Shown here: positions 43,566 through 53,899 of the stretch, in pieces
Layout: each line of letters begins with the position of its first letter
How positions within the stretch are numbered: position 1 is the first letter of the stretch
Origin: Pseudomonas putida
GTDB lineage: Bacteria; Pseudomonadota; Gammaproteobacteria; Pseudomonadales; Pseudomonadaceae
DNA: 64,000 nucleotides
Assembly (NCBI RefSeq): GCF_016406145.1
Contig: NZ_CP066306.1
Span: forward strand, 4,650,001 to 4,714,000
Direction: 5' to 3'
Program-made: the position numbers and the translations under genes
Notes under the pieces: generated by a model
What the model saw: only the letters and a program-made list of their open reading frames with translations
Told to the model about the DNA's origin: nothing
Databases searched by the model: none

Positions 43566-43574
43566 GGAAACTCC

Positions 43575-44060
43575 TTAATTAGCCGGTTGTGCTTCTTTCG
43601 GTTCCTTGCCCACGGTATTGAGCAGGAACTTGCCAATCAAATCTTCCAGTACCAACGCCGACTGGGTGTCATGGATGGTTGCGCCCTCCTTGAGCACCTC
43701 TTCCTCACCGCCGACACTGATGCCGATGTACTTCTCGCCAAGCAGACCGGCGGTCAGGATCGAAGCAGTGGAGTCCGTCGGCAGATTGTCGACTTTTCCG
43801 TCCAGCTGCAGGGTCACCCGGCCGGTGTAGGAATCACGGTCCAGATCGATGGCGGTGACCTTGCCGATCGTCACACCGGCCATGGTCACTTTAGCTCTGA
43901 CCGTCAAACCGGCGATATTGTCGAAGTAGGCATAAACTTTATAGGTATCGCTGCTCGGGCTGGCCGATAGCCCGCTGACACGCAGAGCCAGCAGCAGCAA
44001 CGCCAGGATCCCGGCCAACAGAAACAGGCCGACACCGATTTCCAGGGTGCGGTTTTGCAT
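43575..44060 (-). CDS. mlaD: MCE-domain protein MlaD
   Basis: Membrane-anchored MCE protein of 161 aa, which forms a hexameric ring on the periplasmic side of MlaE. One N-terminal helix (residues 6-28, IGVGLFLLAGILALLLLALRVSG) precedes the MCE domain (YKVYAYFDNIAGLTVRAKVTMAGVTIGKVTAI...LTAGLLGEKYIGISVGG). Its ATG overlaps the mlaE stop codon (TGATG at 44060), indicating coupling. Confidence 0.96.
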   Translation of the reverse strand: MQNRTLEIGVGLFLLAGILALLLLALRVSGLSASPSSDTYKVYAYFDNIAGLTVRAKVTMAGVTIGKVTAIDLDRDSYTGRVTLQLDGKVDNLPTDSTASILTAGLLGEKYIGISVGGEEEVLKEGATIHDTQSALVLEDLIGKFLLNTVGKEPKEAQPAN

Positions 44061-44857
44061 CAGAAATCTCCAAACATCAAGGCGGTCAGAATAAAGTCCA
44101 GACCCAGTACAGCCAACGAGGCATAAACCACGGTCTTGGTGGTGGCACGGCTGATCCCTTCTGAGGTGGGCTCGCAGTCATACCCTTGGAATACGGCGAT
44201 CCAGGTCGTGACGAAGGCGAACACCAGGCTCTTGACCAGCCCGTTGAGCACGTCGTCGGTAAAGGAAACACTGTTCTGCATGTTGGCCCAGAACGAGCCT
44301 TCGTAGACGCCCAGCCAGTCCACAGCGACCCACGAGCCACCCCAGATGCCGACCACGCTGAAGATCAGCGCCAGCAGCGGCAACGAAATGAAACCGGCCC
44401 ACAGGCGTGGCGCAACGATGTACTTGAGCGGGTCGACACCGATCATCTCGAGGCTCGACAGTTGCTCGGTGGACTTCATGTTGCCGATTTCGGCGGTCAG
44501 CGCCGAGCCTGCCCGGCCGGCGAACAGCAGTGCAGTGACCACTGGGCCCAGCTCGCGCAGCAGGGTCAGGGCGACCATCTGCCCCACCGCCTGCTCCGAA
44601 CCATACTTGGTCAGAATGCTGTAACCCTGCAGCGCCAGCACCATACCGATGAACACACCGGACACCGCGACGATCGCCAGCGACAGCACGCCCACCGAAT
44701 ACAGCTGCTTGGTCAGCAGCTGGAAGCCGCCGCCGATGCCGCCGCGGCCGACCAGTGCATGGAACAGGAACAGGCAGGAACGCCCGAGCACGGCCAACAC
44801 GTCGATTGCCGAGCGGCCGAACAAGCGGATACGTTCAAGCAAGGATTTTCTGCGCAT
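44060..44857 (-). CDS. mlaE: lipid ABC transporter permease MlaE
   Basis: Permease of 265 aa with about five or six membrane helices. Typical stretches: [72 protein letters not shown] (coupling helix contacting MlaF), and the C-terminal [24 protein letters not shown]. It starts at ATG 44857, one base of which is shared with the mlaF stop. Confidence 0.96.
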   Translation of the reverse strand: MRRKSLLERIRLFGRSAIDVLAVLGRSCLFLFHALVGRGGIGGGFQLLTKQLYSVGVLSLAIVAVSGVFIGMVLALQGYSILTKYGSEQAVGQMVALTLLRELGPVVTALLFAGRAGSALTAEIGNMKSTEQLSSLEMIGVDPLKYIVAPRLWAGFISLPLLALIFSVVGIWGGSWVAVDWLGVYEGSFWANMQNSVSFTDDVLNGLVKSLVFAFVTTWIAVFQGYDCEPTSEGISRATTKTVVYASLAVLGLDFILTALMFGDF

Positions 44858-45666
44858 CAACGCGTCCCCAACAAATCGGCGCGGTAGTCAGGCGCAGGGA
44901 AGTGGAATGGCACAGGGCCGTCCGGATCGCCCTTCATGAACTGGCGAATGCGCGGATTGTCCGAGCCCATCAGCTCATCGGGCGTACCCTGGCCCAGCAC
45001 CTGGCCGTCACCAACCACGTAGATATAGTCGGCGATGCTGGCGGTTTCGGCGAGATCGTGGGATACCACGATGCTGGTAATACCCAGTGCGTCATTGAGC
45101 AACCGGATAAGGCGTACCAGTACACCCATGGCGATCGGGTCCTGGCCGACGAACGGCTCGTCATACATGAGGATCTGCGGATCCAGCGCAATCGCCCGGG
45201 CCAGCGCCACGCGCCGCTTCATGCCACCGGACAGTTCGTCGGGCATCAGGTCGATGGCACCGCGCAGGCCCACGGCCTGCAGCTTCATCAACACGATGTC
45301 GCGGATCATCTCGTCCGACAGCTGGGTGTGCACGCGCAGCGGGAAGGCAACGTTCTCGAACACATCGAGGTCGGTGAACAGGGCACCGCTCTGGAACAGT
45401 ACTCCCATCTGCTTGCGCGCATCGAACAGGTCGCTGCGCGACAAGCTCGGCAGGTTCTGCCCGGCAACCCACACTTCACCAATGGACGGGCGCAACTGCG
45501 CGCCCATCAGGCGCAACAGCGTGGTCTTGCCGCAACCCGACGGCCCCATGATGCCGGTGACCTTGCCACGCGGTATGCGTATGTCGACATTGCTGAAAAT
45601 GCTGCGCGAACCGCGCTTGAAGGTTACGCCCTTCAACTCGACCGCGTAGGCGCTATCCACACTCAT
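44857..45666 (-). CDS. mlaF: lipid ABC transporter ATPase MlaF
   Basis: ATPase subunit of 269 aa that powers phospholipid transport for outer-membrane asymmetry. Walker A is GPSGCGKTT (about 41-49), signature [19 protein letters not shown], and Walker [13 protein letters not shown]; the H-loop is in SHDLAET. It is the first gene of the mla operon on the minus strand, divergent from kdsD across 247 bases. Confidence 0.96.
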   Translation of the reverse strand: MSVDSAYAVELKGVTFKRGSRSIFSNVDIRIPRGKVTGIMGPSGCGKTTLLRLMGAQLRPSIGEVWVAGQNLPSLSRSDLFDARKQMGVLFQSGALFTDLDVFENVAFPLRVHTQLSDEMIRDIVLMKLQAVGLRGAIDLMPDELSGGMKRRVALARAIALDPQILMYDEPFVGQDPIAMGVLVRLIRLLNDALGITSIVVSHDLAETASIADYIYVVGDGQVLGQGTPDELMGSDNPRIRQFMKGDPDGPVPFHFPAPDYRADLLGTR

Positions 45667-45876
45667 CTAGACTCCTTGCTAGTACAGCCATGTCCTAATG
45701 GACGCCGGCCCTCATCTTGAAGACACACGCGCCCCTGGCGGGCCGAATAGCGGCGAACTATAGCACCGCTGACAGGGCTGCCCCAAGGCCATGGAGTGAG
45801 TCGTTCAGGCCAGCGACAGGCTCCGATGTCTTTTCATTGCTCAATCGAAAGGGTGAGGCTTTCTTCCATTGCGGCT

Positions 45877-45882
45877 ATAATC
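45877..45882 (+). promoter_or_regulatory. possible -10 element of kdsD operon
   Basis: A perfect TATAAT lies 31 bases before the kdsD start. I found no matching -35 at normal distance, so the promoter is only suggested. The whole 247-base divergent region (45667-45913) holds no gene. Confidence 0.35.
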
Positions 45883-45913
45883 GCCGCCTTTTCATCAGGC
45901 ATTGCTTTTCGAC

Positions 45914-46888
45914 ATGAGCCAATCCAGTGAGCTGATCCAGTCCGCCCAGCGCACCCTGCGCCTGGAAATCGAGGCCGTACAAGGCTTGACGGCCAGCATC
46001 GATGCCAACTTCGTCAAGGCCTGCGAGCTGATCCTGGCGAGCAAGGGCCGCGTCGTGGTGGTCGGTATGGGCAAGTCAGGGCACATCGGCAACAAGATCG
46101 CCGCAACCCTGGCCAGCACCGGCACGCCGGCGTTTTTCGTGCATCCAGCCGAAGCCAGCCATGGCGACATGGGCATGATCACCCGTGGCGATATCATCCT
46201 GGCCCTGTCCAATTCCGGCAGCACTGCCGAAATCGTCACCTTGCTGCCGCTGATCAAGCGCCTTGGCATCGAGCTCATCAGCATGACCGGCAACCCCGAC
46301 TCCCCGCTGGCCCAGGCCGCCGAGGTCAACCTCGATGCCCGTGTCGCCCATGAGGCTTGCCCGCTGAACCTGGCGCCCACCTCCTCGACCACGGCAGCAC
46401 TGGTGCTGGGCGACGCCCTGGCCATTGCCCTGCTCGAAGCGCGCGGCTTTACCGCAGAAGACTTCGCCTTTTCGCACCCCGGTGGCGCACTGGGCCGTCG
46501 CCTGCTGCTCAAGGTCGAGAACGTCATGCACGCTGGCACCGAGCTGCCCCAGGTACAACGTGGCACACTGCTCAAGGACGCCCTCCTTGAAATGTCCCGC
46601 AAAGGCCTGGGCATGACCGTGGTCGCCGAAGCGGACGGCAAGCTGGCCGGGATCTTCACCGACGGTGACCTGCGCCGCAGCCTGGACCGCAACATCGACG
46701 TGCACACCACCCTGATCGACCAAGTCATGACCGTGCACGGCAAGACAGCCCGCGCCGAGATGCTCGCCGCCGAAGCACTGAAGATCATGGAAGACCACAA
46801 GATCAGCGCCCTGGTGGTGGTGGACAAGGACGACCGCCCGGTCGGTGCCCTGAACATGCACGACCTGCTGCGCGCAGGCGTGATGTAA
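45914..46888 (+). CDS. kdsD: arabinose-5-phosphate isomerase
   Basis: Isomerises ribulose-5-phosphate to arabinose-5-phosphate, the entry to KDO for lipopolysaccharide. At 324 aa it has a SIS domain (about 35-170; VVVVGMGKSGHIGNKIAATLASTGTPAFFVHPAEASHGDMGM) and two CBS domains (about 205-324). ATG 45914 (MSQSSELIQSAQ) fits the family start. It heads the plus-strand cell-envelope string kdsD-kdsC-lptC-lptA-lptB. Confidence 0.96.
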   Translation: MSQSSELIQSAQRTLRLEIEAVQGLTASIDANFVKACELILASKGRVVVVGMGKSGHIGNKIAATLASTGTPAFFVHPAEASHGDMGMITRGDIILALSNSGSTAEIVTLLPLIKRLGIELISMTGNPDSPLAQAAEVNLDARVAHEACPLNLAPTSSTTAALVLGDALAIALLEARGFTAEDFAFSHPGGALGRRLLLKVENVMHAGTELPQVQRGTLLKDALLEMSRKGLGMTVVAEADGKLAGIFTDGDLRRSLDRNIDVHTTLIDQVMTVHGKTARAEMLAAEALKIMEDHKISALVVVDKDDRPVGALNMHDLLRAGVM

Positions 46889-46903
46889 ATGAGAACGACG
46901 CAA

Positions 46904-47428
46904 ATGACCCAGAACCTGATGCAGCGCGGCAAGGCCATCAAGCTTGCCGTGTTCGATGTGGACGGTGTGCTCACCGATGGCCGCCTTTACTTCCTCGAAG
47001 ATGGGAGCGAATTCAAGACGTTCAACACACTTGACGGCCAAGGCATCAAGATGCTGATGGCTTCGGGCGTGACCACGGCAATTATCAGCGGGCGCAAAAC
47101 CCCGGTGGTCGAGCGTCGAGCGAAAAACCTCGGCATTCCACATCTGTTTCAGGGCCGCGAAGACAAACTGGTGGTGCTCGACGGCCTGCTCGCCGAACTG
47201 GGCCTAAGCTATGAGCAGGTCGCCTATCTGGGCGACGACCTGCCCGACCTGCCGGTCATTCGCAAGGTCGGCCTGGGTATGGCCGTGGCCAATGCCGCGC
47301 ACTTCATTCGCCAGCATGCCGACGGCGTGACCCAGGCACGCGGCGGCGAGGGTGCCGCTCGCGAATTCTGTGAGCTTATCATGCAGGCCCAGGGCACCCT
47401 GGACGCTGCCAACGCCAACTACCTGTAG
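46904..47428 (+). CDS. kdsC: KDO-8-phosphate phosphatase
   Basis: HAD-family phosphatase of 174 aa that releases KDO. The first motif is FDVDGVLTDGRLYF with the nucleophile Asp; GRKTPVVERRAKNLGI and GDDLPDLPVIRKVGLGMAVANA complete the site. The start is uncertain: ATG 46904 (MTQNLMQRGKAIKL) gives the family length, and ATG 46889 directly after the kdsD stop would add five residues. Confidence 0.93.
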   Translation: MTQNLMQRGKAIKLAVFDVDGVLTDGRLYFLEDGSEFKTFNTLDGQGIKMLMASGVTTAIISGRKTPVVERRAKNLGIPHLFQGREDKLVVLDGLLAELGLSYEQVAYLGDDLPDLPVIRKVGLGMAVANAAHFIRQHADGVTQARGGEGAAREFCELIMQAQGTLDAANANYL

Positions 47429-47435
47429 GTTGCCC

Positions 47436-48008
47436 ATGCTCAGCAAGAAAGCCCGCAATATTGCGCTGCTCGCGGTAATCGCCGCCATGCTGGCGGCAAT
47501 AGGCTACTGGAATGTCAGCCCCGAGAGCTTCCTCGACAAGCCGGTAGCACCGGTGGACGAAAGCGCTATCGACTATTATGCGATCAACGCCCACAGCGTA
47601 CAGTTCTTGCCCGATGGCAAGTTGCAGTATGAAATGACCGCCGACAAGGTCGAACACCTCAAGGCCACCGAGGTCACATTGGTGACCACGCCCGACCTGC
47701 ATATGTACCGGGGCACCGAATACCCCTGGCACATACAGAGCGTGCGCGCCGAGGTCAACCCGGACGGCACCGAAGTCGAGCTGATCGACAAGGTGCGCGT
47801 GGCCCGCACCGATGAAAAGCAGCGTGAGACCATCATTACCAGCTCACGCATGACCGTGTTCCCGCAGAAGCAATATGCGCAGACCGAGCAAGCCGTTAGA
47901 ATCGACGGCGCCGGTGGCACAACTACGGGCAAAGGAATGAAAGCGTATTTGAAAGAAGGCAGGATGGACCTGCTCTCTAACGTAAGAGGACAGTATGAGG
48001 CTCGTTAA
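47436..48008 (+). CDS. lptC: LPS export protein LptC
   Basis: Inner-membrane anchored periplasmic protein of 190 aa that passes LPS from LptB2FG to LptA. One N-terminal helix (about 7-24, IALLAVIAAMLAAIGYW) precedes a beta-jellyroll (YYAINAHSVQFLPDGKLQYEMTADKVEHL). ATG 47436 is eight bases after kdsC. Its 3' end overlaps lptA by 14 bases. Confidence 0.94.
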   Translation: MLSKKARNIALLAVIAAMLAAIGYWNVSPESFLDKPVAPVDESAIDYYAINAHSVQFLPDGKLQYEMTADKVEHLKATEVTLVTTPDLHMYRGTEYPWHIQSVRAEVNPDGTEVELIDKVRVARTDEKQRETIITSSRMTVFPQKQYAQTEQAVRIDGAGGTTTGKGMKAYLKEGRMDLLSNVRGQYEAR

Positions 48009-48519
48009 AACCCTCCCCCTTTTGCTCAGCCTGAGCGCAGCACTGGGAAGCGCGAGCGCCTTCGCCCTGCCGACCGACCGTGACCAGCCTATCCGCATCC
48101 AGGCCGACAACGCGCACCTGGACGACAAGCAAGGCGTAGCCACCTACACCGGTGACGTGATCATCACTCAGGGCTCGATGATGATCAAAGGCAATACCGT
48201 GACCATGACCCGCGCCGCCAACGGTGACATCGACGTGGTCACTTCGGTGGGCAACCTGGCCTATTTCGAGCAGCAGCAAAGCGCTGCAAAGCCTGACAAG
48301 ATGAAAGGCTGGGCCGTGACCATCCAGTATCAGGCACAAAAGGACACAGTGATTCTCACCGACCGCGCCAAGGTCGAAAACGAAGGCAACACCACCGAAG
48401 GCGAAAAGATCGTCTACAACACCAAGTCCCAGGTTGCGACCGCCGGTCGCGGCGGCAACGTGACTCAGCCACGTCAGCGCATCGACATGGTGATCCAGCC
48501 GAAGAAGAAGGCCGAGTAA
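47995..48519 (+). CDS. lptA: LPS transport periplasmic protein LptA
   Basis: Periplasmic bridge protein of 174 aa. A signal peptide (1-22, ending ASAFA) is followed by the OstA-like beta-jellyroll: DRDQPIRIQADNAHLDDKQGVATYTGDVIITQGSMMIKGNTVTM. It overlaps lptC and is followed immediately by lptB, so the three are translated together. Confidence 0.95.
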   Translation: MRLVKTLPLLLSLSAALGSASAFALPTDRDQPIRIQADNAHLDDKQGVATYTGDVIITQGSMMIKGNTVTMTRAANGDIDVVTSVGNLAYFEQQQSAAKPDKMKGWAVTIQYQAQKDTVILTDRAKVENEGNTTEGEKIVYNTKSQVATAGRGGNVTQPRQRIDMVIQPKKKAE

Positions 48520-49245
48520 ATGGCAACCCTCAAAGCCCAACACCTGGCCAAGAGCTACAAAGGGCGCCAAGTCGTGCGTGACGTCAGCCTGTCGATCGAC
48601 AGCGGCCAGATCGTCGGCCTGCTAGGCCCCAACGGCGCCGGCAAGACCACCTGCTTCTATATGATCGTCGGCCTGGTACAGGCCGACCAGGGGCGCGTAC
48701 TCATCGACAGCCTCGATGTCAGCCACCAGCCCATGCATGGGCGCGCACGCGCCGGCATCGGCTACCTGCCACAGGAAGCCTCGATCTTCCGCAAGCTGTC
48801 GGTGGCCGACAACATCATGGCCATCCTCGAGACCCGCAAGGAGCTCGACCGTGAGGGCCGCCGCAAGGAGCTGGAAAGCCTGCTGCAGGAGTTCCACATC
48901 AGCCACATCCGCGACAACCTCGGCATGAGCCTTTCCGGCGGCGAGCGTCGCCGTGTCGAGATCGCACGCGCCCTGGCAACCGCCCCCAAGTTCATCCTGC
49001 TGGACGAACCCTTCGCTGGCGTCGACCCCATTTCGGTCGGTGACATCAAGCAGATCATCCACCACCTCAAGGCCAAGGGCATCGGCGTACTGATCACCGA
49101 CCACAACGTCCGCGAGACCCTGGACATCTGCGAAACCGCCTATATCGTCAATGACGGGCAACTGATCGCCGAGGGCGATGCGCAGACCATCCTGGCCAAC
49201 GAACTGGTCAAGGAAGTTTACCTGGGCCACGAGTTCCGACTCTGA
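48520..49245 (+). CDS. lptB: LPS export ATPase LptB
   Basis: ATPase of 241 aa that drives LptFG. Walker [10 protein letters not shown] is at 36-44, signature [18 protein letters not shown], Walker [14 protein letters not shown], and the H-loop [10 protein letters not shown]. Its ATG directly follows the lptA stop. The LptF and LptG partners are encoded at 24128-26297 in the same window. Confidence 0.97.
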   Translation: MATLKAQHLAKSYKGRQVVRDVSLSIDSGQIVGLLGPNGAGKTTCFYMIVGLVQADQGRVLIDSLDVSHQPMHGRARAGIGYLPQEASIFRKLSVADNIMAILETRKELDREGRRKELESLLQEFHISHIRDNLGMSLSGGERRRVEIARALATAPKFILLDEPFAGVDPISVGDIKQIIHHLKAKGIGVLITDHNVRETLDICETAYIVNDGQLIAEGDAQTILANELVKEVYLGHEFRL

Positions 49246-49295
49246 TTCAGGGACGCGCCTGGAGCACTGGTTTTACAGCCTTGAATGGGCTTAAG

Positions 49296-49326
49296 TTGTT
49301 ACAGTGCTCTAGGCAAACGCTACAAT
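49296..49326 (+). promoter_or_regulatory. possible promoter of rpoN
   Basis: TTGTTA (49296-49301), 19 bases, TACAAT (49321-49326), about 94 bases before the rpoN start. The -10 is good, but the spacing is long. The gap 49246-49419 has no other feature. Confidence 0.4.
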
Positions 49327-49419
49327 TTAAGGCATAAAACTTGCTTGAAATTGGCGCTCCGGCGCCCTCGTGTAGTGGATGGCGCATGCGCGCCGGCGAA
49401 CAAGGTATTAGCCCCTGCC

Positions 49420-50913
49420 ATGAAACCATCGCTCGTCCTAAAAATGGGCCAGCAACTGACGATGACCCCGCAGTTGCAACAGGCCATCCGCCTACTCCAG
49501 CTCTCTACCCTGGACCTTCAGCAGGAAATCCAGGAAGCGCTGGAGTCCAATCCGATGCTCGAACGTCAGGAAGACGGCGAAGACTTCGACAACAGCGACC
49601 CGATGGCGGACAACGCCGAGAGCAAGCCGGCCGCCGAAGTCCAGGACAACAGCTTTCAGGAAAGCACCACCAGTGCCGAGACCCTGGAAGACGGTGAGTG
49701 GAACGAGCGCATCCCCAATGAGCTTCCGGTCGACACGGCCTGGGAAGACATCTACCAGACCAGCGCCAGCAGCCTGCCGAGCAACGATGACGACGAGTGG
49801 GACTTCACCACCCGCACATCAGCCGGCGAAAGCCTGCAAAGCCACCTGCTGTGGCAGTTGAACCTGGCACCGATGTCCGATACCGACCGTCTGATCGCAG
49901 TCACCCTTATCGACAGCATCAACGGCCAAGGTTATCTGGAAGACACGATCGAAGAGATCTGCGCCGGTTTCGATCCGGAGCTGGATATCGAGCTGGACGA
50001 AGTCGAAGCGGTGCTGCACCGTATCCAGCAGTTCGAGCCTGCAGGTGTCGGTGCACGCAACCTGGGTGAGTGCCTGTTGCTGCAACTGCGCCAACTACCG
50101 GCAAGCACTCCATGGATGGCCGAGGCCAAGCGCCTGGTCACCGAGTTCATCGACCTGTTGGGTGGGCGCGACTACAGCCAGCTGATGCGCCGCATGAAGC
50201 TCAAGGAGGACGAGCTGCGCCAGGTCATCGAACTGGTTCAGAGCCTCAACCCGCGCCCGGGATCGCAAATCGAGTCCAGTGAGCCGGAATACGTGGTGCC
50301 CGATGTCATCGTGCGCAAGGACAGCGATCGCTGGCTGGTCGAACTGAACCAGGAAGCGATCCCGCGTCTGCGGGTCAACCCGCAATATGCCGGTTTCGTC
50401 CGCCGGGCCGACACCAGCGCCGACAACACCTTCATGCGCAACCAGTTGCAGGAAGCACGCTGGTTCATCAAGAGCCTGCAAAGCCGCAACGAAACGCTGA
50501 TGAAAGTCGCCACACAGATCGTCGAGCATCAGCGCGGCTTCCTGGACCACGGCGACGAGGCAATGAAACCATTGGTACTGCATGACATCGCCGAAGCCGT
50601 GGGCATGCACGAGTCGACCATCTCGCGGGTGACCACGCAGAAATTCATGCACACGCCACGCGGCATCTACGAACTGAAATACTTTTTCTCGAGCCATGTC
50701 AGCACCTCCGAGGGCGGAGAATGCTCGTCCACGGCAATCCGCGCGATCATCAAGAAACTGGTTGCGGCGGAAAATCAGAAAAAGCCATTGAGTGACAGCA
50801 AGATCGCTGGTTTACTGGAGGCACAAGGCATCCAGGTAGCCCGTCGCACCGTCGCCAAGTACCGCGAGTCTCTCGGCATCGCACCGTCGAGCGAACGCAA
50901 GCGACTGATGTAG
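49420..50913 (+). CDS. rpoN: RNA polymerase sigma-54 factor
   Basis: Sigma-54, 497 aa. Region I is Gln/Leu-rich ([39 protein letters not shown]), followed by an acidic region II (about 50-120), the core-binding domain, the DNA-binding HTH and the RpoN box [10 protein letters not shown] at 474-483. ATG 49420 gives the standard length; the upstream open frame is discarded. It serves the promoter seen at gcvH in this window and many others. The hpf-ptsN-rapZ-ptsO genes follow, as in most gamma-proteobacteria. Confidence 0.98.
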   Translation: MKPSLVLKMGQQLTMTPQLQQAIRLLQLSTLDLQQEIQEALESNPMLERQEDGEDFDNSDPMADNAESKPAAEVQDNSFQESTTSAETLEDGEWNERIPNELPVDTAWEDIYQTSASSLPSNDDDEWDFTTRTSAGESLQSHLLWQLNLAPMSDTDRLIAVTLIDSINGQGYLEDTIEEICAGFDPELDIELDEVEAVLHRIQQFEPAGVGARNLGECLLLQLRQLPASTPWMAEAKRLVTEFIDLLGGRDYSQLMRRMKLKEDELRQVIELVQSLNPRPGSQIESSEPEYVVPDVIVRKDSDRWLVELNQEAIPRLRVNPQYAGFVRRADTSADNTFMRNQLQEARWFIKSLQSRNETLMKVATQIVEHQRGFLDHGDEAMKPLVLHDIAEAVGMHESTISRVTTQKFMHTPRGIYELKYFFSSHVSTSEGGECSSTAIRAIIKKLVAAENQKKPLSDSKIAGLLEAQGIQVARRTVAKYRESLGIAPSSERKRLM

Positions 50914-50992
50914 CCCCTCGGATCTGCCACAGCGTTTGTGGGGCAGGTGCAAGACCTGCCTCTTTATGCACGGGCAACAAAGGAGAAGCTGT

Positions 50993-51301
50993 ATGCAAGT
51001 CAATATCAGTGGACAGCATGTAGAAGTCACCGAGCCGCTGCGCGATTACGTGCTTGAAAAACTCGCCAGGGTGGAAAGTCACTTCGACAAGATCACCAAC
51101 GTGCAGGTCATCATGAAAGTCGAGAAGCTGCAGCAGAAGGTCGAAGCGATCCTGCAGATTCCAGGCGGTGAAGTGGTTGCCAACGCCGAACACGAAGACA
51201 TGTATGCAGCGATCGATGCCTTGGCCGACAAGCTCGACCGCCAACTGAAAAAACACAAGGAAAAACAGCAAAGTCTGCTGCAAGGTGCAGCCGCCCGCTG
51301 A
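50993..51301 (+). CDS. hpf: ribosome hibernation promoting factor, short form
   Basis: Ribosome-binding protein of 102 aa that inactivates 70S ribosomes in stationary phase. Seen: MQVNISGQHVEVTEPLRDYVLEKLARVESHFDKITNVQVIM and the C-terminal basic helix DRQLKKHKEKQQ. AAAGGAGA precedes ATG 50993; the frame extends upstream but lacks similarity. It is the short (not dimerising) type. Confidence 0.95.
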   Translation: MQVNISGQHVEVTEPLRDYVLEKLARVESHFDKITNVQVIMKVEKLQQKVEAILQIPGGEVVANAEHEDMYAAIDALADKLDRQLKKHKEKQQSLLQGAAAR

Positions 51302-51312
51302 TCCCCTCATCC

Positions 51313-51777
51313 ATGATCCGACTTGAAACCATCCTGACCCCCGGCCGTTCCTTGGTGAACGTGCCGGGCGGCAGTAAGAAGCGCGCCCTGGAAACGGTCG
51401 CCAAACTTATTCACGATCAAGTACCCGAGCTGGAGATGCAAGACGTCTTCGAAAAGCTGATCGGTCGCGAAAAGCTCGGTTCCACAGGCTTCGGCAATGG
51501 CATCGCCATACCCCACTGCCGACTCGAAGGCTGCACTTCTCCCGTCAGTGCCCTGCTGCACCTGGATGCTCCGATCGACTATGACGCCATCGATGGCGCG
51601 CCAGTCGACCTGCTGTTCATCCTTCTGGTGCCGGAGGCTGCCACCGACGCCCATCTGGAACTGCTGCGCCAGATCGCCAGCATGCTGGATCGCAAGGAAG
51701 TTCGCGAGCGCCTGCGTGCCGCCAACAGCAGCGAGGCCCTGTACCAGGTAGTCCTGGACGCACAGAACGAGCACTGA
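51313..51777 (+). CDS. ptsN: nitrogen-PTS enzyme IIA
   Basis: EIIA-Ntr of 154 aa, the terminal phosphate acceptor of the regulatory PTS; it influences potassium, carbon and polymer metabolism in P. putida. The phosphorylated His is residue 68 in [13 protein letters not shown]. It lies 11 bases after hpf and two bases before rapZ. Confidence 0.96.
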
Positions 51778-51779
51778 AC

Positions 51780-52634
51780 ATGCGCCTGATCATCGTCAGC
51801 GGCCGGTCCGGCTCCGGCAAGAGTACCGCCCTCGATGTGCTGGAAGACAACGGCTTTTACTGTATCGATAACCTGCCTGCCGGTTTACTGCCGCAGTTGG
51901 CGGAAAACGCGTTGATCCATACAGAGTTGCTGCAGCCGAAAGTGGCAGTGTCCATTGATGCCCGCAACCTTCCCAGCCACCTGTCACGCTTCCCTGAACT
52001 GCTCGCTGAAGCGCGTGGCCGACATATCCAGTGCGATGTGCTGTTTCTCGACGCCGACGAGGACACGCTGCTCAAGCGCTTCTCCGAAACGCGCCGGCGT
52101 CATCCGCTGACAAATGCGGATCGCTCACTGGCCGAAGCGATTCGCGTGGAAAGCGAACTGTTGGGGCCAATCTCCGACCTCGCCGACCTGAAGATCGACA
52201 CCACCAGCCTCAACCTTTATCAACTGCGCGACTCGATCAAGTTGCGCCTGCTCAATCAGCCCGAGCCCGGCACTGCATTCCTGGTCGAATCGTTCGGCTT
52301 CAAGCGTGGCATGCCGGTCGATGCAGACCTGGTTTTCGATGTGCGCTGCCTGCCCAACCCGTACTGGAAGCCCGAACTGCGTGAGCATTCAGGCCTGGAT
52401 CAGCCGGTTATCGACTACCTTGCCGCACAGCCGGATGTCGAAGAGATGTTCACCGACATCTCGACCTACCTGCTCAAATGGCTGCCCCGCTTCGCCGCCA
52501 GCAACCGCGCCTACGTCACCATCGCCATTGGCTGCACAGGTGGCCACCACCGCTCGGTGTACATCACCGAGCGCCTCGGCCAACTGCTGCAACAGTCCCT
52601 GAAAAACGTCCAGGTCCGCCACCGCGACCTCTAG
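51780..52634 (+). CDS. rapZ: RNase adapter / nucleotide-binding protein RapZ
   Basis: P-loop protein of 284 aa. Walker A GRSGSGKS is at 8-15; the C-terminal domain carries the conserved [13 protein letters not shown] and [18 protein letters not shown]. In E. coli RapZ binds small RNAs and controls GlmS; in pseudomonads its role is less clear. It is embedded between the two PTS genes, two bases after ptsN. Confidence 0.93.
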
Positions 52635-52654
52635 CCCACAGGATCCGCACCACG

Positions 52655-52927
52655 ATGCCCGCCCGCGAAATCACCATCATCAACAAGCTGGGCCTGCATG
52701 CCCGGGCGGCCGCCAAGTTCGTCGGAGTAGCCGGGCGGTTCCCCTGCCAGGTGCGGGTGGGCCGCGCGCCCGATAAGCTGGTGGACGGCAAGAGCATCAT
52801 GGCCGTGATGATGTTGGCGGCTGGCAAAGGCACCCAGGTGCACCTGCACACCGAGGGTGAGCAGGACAGCGATGCGCTGGACGCACTGGTGGCGTTGATC
52901 AACAACTACTTCGACGAAGGCGAATAA
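52655..52927 (+). CDS. ptsO: nitrogen-PTS phosphocarrier NPr
   Basis: HPr-like carrier of 90 aa that passes phosphate from EI-Ntr to PtsN. The active His is residue 15 in NKLGLHARAAA, and the helix-2 serine is residue 47 in DGKSIMAVMML. ATG 52655 starts 20 bases after rapZ. A REP hairpin follows and probably ends the operon. Confidence 0.95.
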   Translation: MPAREITIINKLGLHARAAAKFVGVAGRFPCQVRVGRAPDKLVDGKSIMAVMMLAAGKGTQVHLHTEGEQDSDALDALVALINNYFDEGE

Positions 52928-52946
52928 GCCACCTCAAATTCAGGCT

Positions 52947-52977
52947 GGCCTCATCGCCGGCAAGCCGGCGATAGGGC
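52947..52977. repeat. REP hairpin between ptsO and the ZIP gene
   Basis: Single hairpin (52947-52960 with 52965-52977, loop CAAG, imperfect outer part) of the GCCGGCAAGCCGGC family. It lies in a convergent gap and may terminate both sides. Confidence 0.75.
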
Positions 52978-52990
52978 CGTCAATACCAAT

Positions 52991-53899
52991 TCAAGACATC
53001 GCCGTATCCATCACCATCATCAGGCAAAAACCCACGCACAGCCCGAGGCTGGCCAAACGGTGATGCCCATTGCTGCGCGACTCGGGGATGATTTCCTGGG
53101 TCACCACCAACAACATCGCCCCTGCCGCACAGGCCAGGCCCAGCGGTAGCAGCAATTCGGCGACATTCACCAGCCAGGCACAGATCACCGCTGCCAGTGG
53201 CTCCACCAACCCCGACGCTGCACCAATCAGAAACGCCTTGAACCGCGGCATCCCCGCCCCTGCCAGCACCAGCGCAATGACCAATCCTTCGGGTACATCC
53301 TGCAAGGCAATACCCATGGCCAGGCTGTCAGCGTCGGCCATGCCACCGCCCGCCGACACACCGATAGCCATGCCTTCGGGAATGTTGTGGCCGATGATGG
53401 CGATCACGAACAGCCAGATTCGCGCCGCGATCACCGGCTGCCTCTCGTTGCCGACCAAGGCCTCGGGCGAAGCACCTGAGACTTTAAGATCGACCACGAA
53501 CAGGCACATCGCACCGAACAGTAAACCGGCACTGATCAGGCCACCCGCGCCCCAAGGGCTGAAACCTATGGACTGAGCGGCATCCAGCCCAGGGATTATC
53601 AGCGAGAAAGCGGTGGCCGCCAGCATCACACCGGCACCGAAACCCAATAAGGTATCGGCCAGGGCCACCGGCATGTTTCGAATCACCAGCACCGGTACCG
53701 CGCCCAGTGCAGTTCCCAGCGCGCACAATGCGCCGCCCTCCAGTGCGCGCAGCATGCGCGGGTCCAGGTCCAACCAGGCGATACCCCGGGCCACCAGCAA
53801 GGCTGTGCCAACCAAGAGCAGCAAAGTACCCAGCGCCAGCCGGAACAGACGCACACTACTGACCGACATCACCTCTGAGCGCATACCGGTCCGACTCAC
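52991..53899 (-). CDS. ZIP family metal transporter
   Basis: Inner-membrane divalent-metal (zinc, iron or manganese) permease of up to 302 aa with about eight helices. The metal site is [48 protein letters not shown], the paired HNxPEG and xxPEG motifs of the family. It starts at GTG 53899, which overlaps the sodA stop; ATG 53884 is an alternative. Coupling to sodA suggests manganese or iron supply to the dismutase, which is an inference. Confidence 0.87.
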   Translation of the reverse strand: MSRTGMRSEVMSVSSVRLFRLALGTLLLLVGTALLVARGIAWLDLDPRMLRALEGGALCALGTALGAVPVLVIRNMPVALADTLLGFGAGVMLAATAFSLIIPGLDAAQSIGFSPWGAGGLISAGLLFGAMCLFVVDLKVSGASPEALVGNERQPVIAARIWLFVIAIIGHNIPEGMAIGVSAGGGMADADSLAMGIALQDVPEGLVIALVLAGAGMPRFKAFLIGAASGLVEPLAAVICAWLVNVAELLLPLGLACAAGAMLLVVTQEIIPESRSNGHHRLASLGLCVGFCLMMVMDTAMS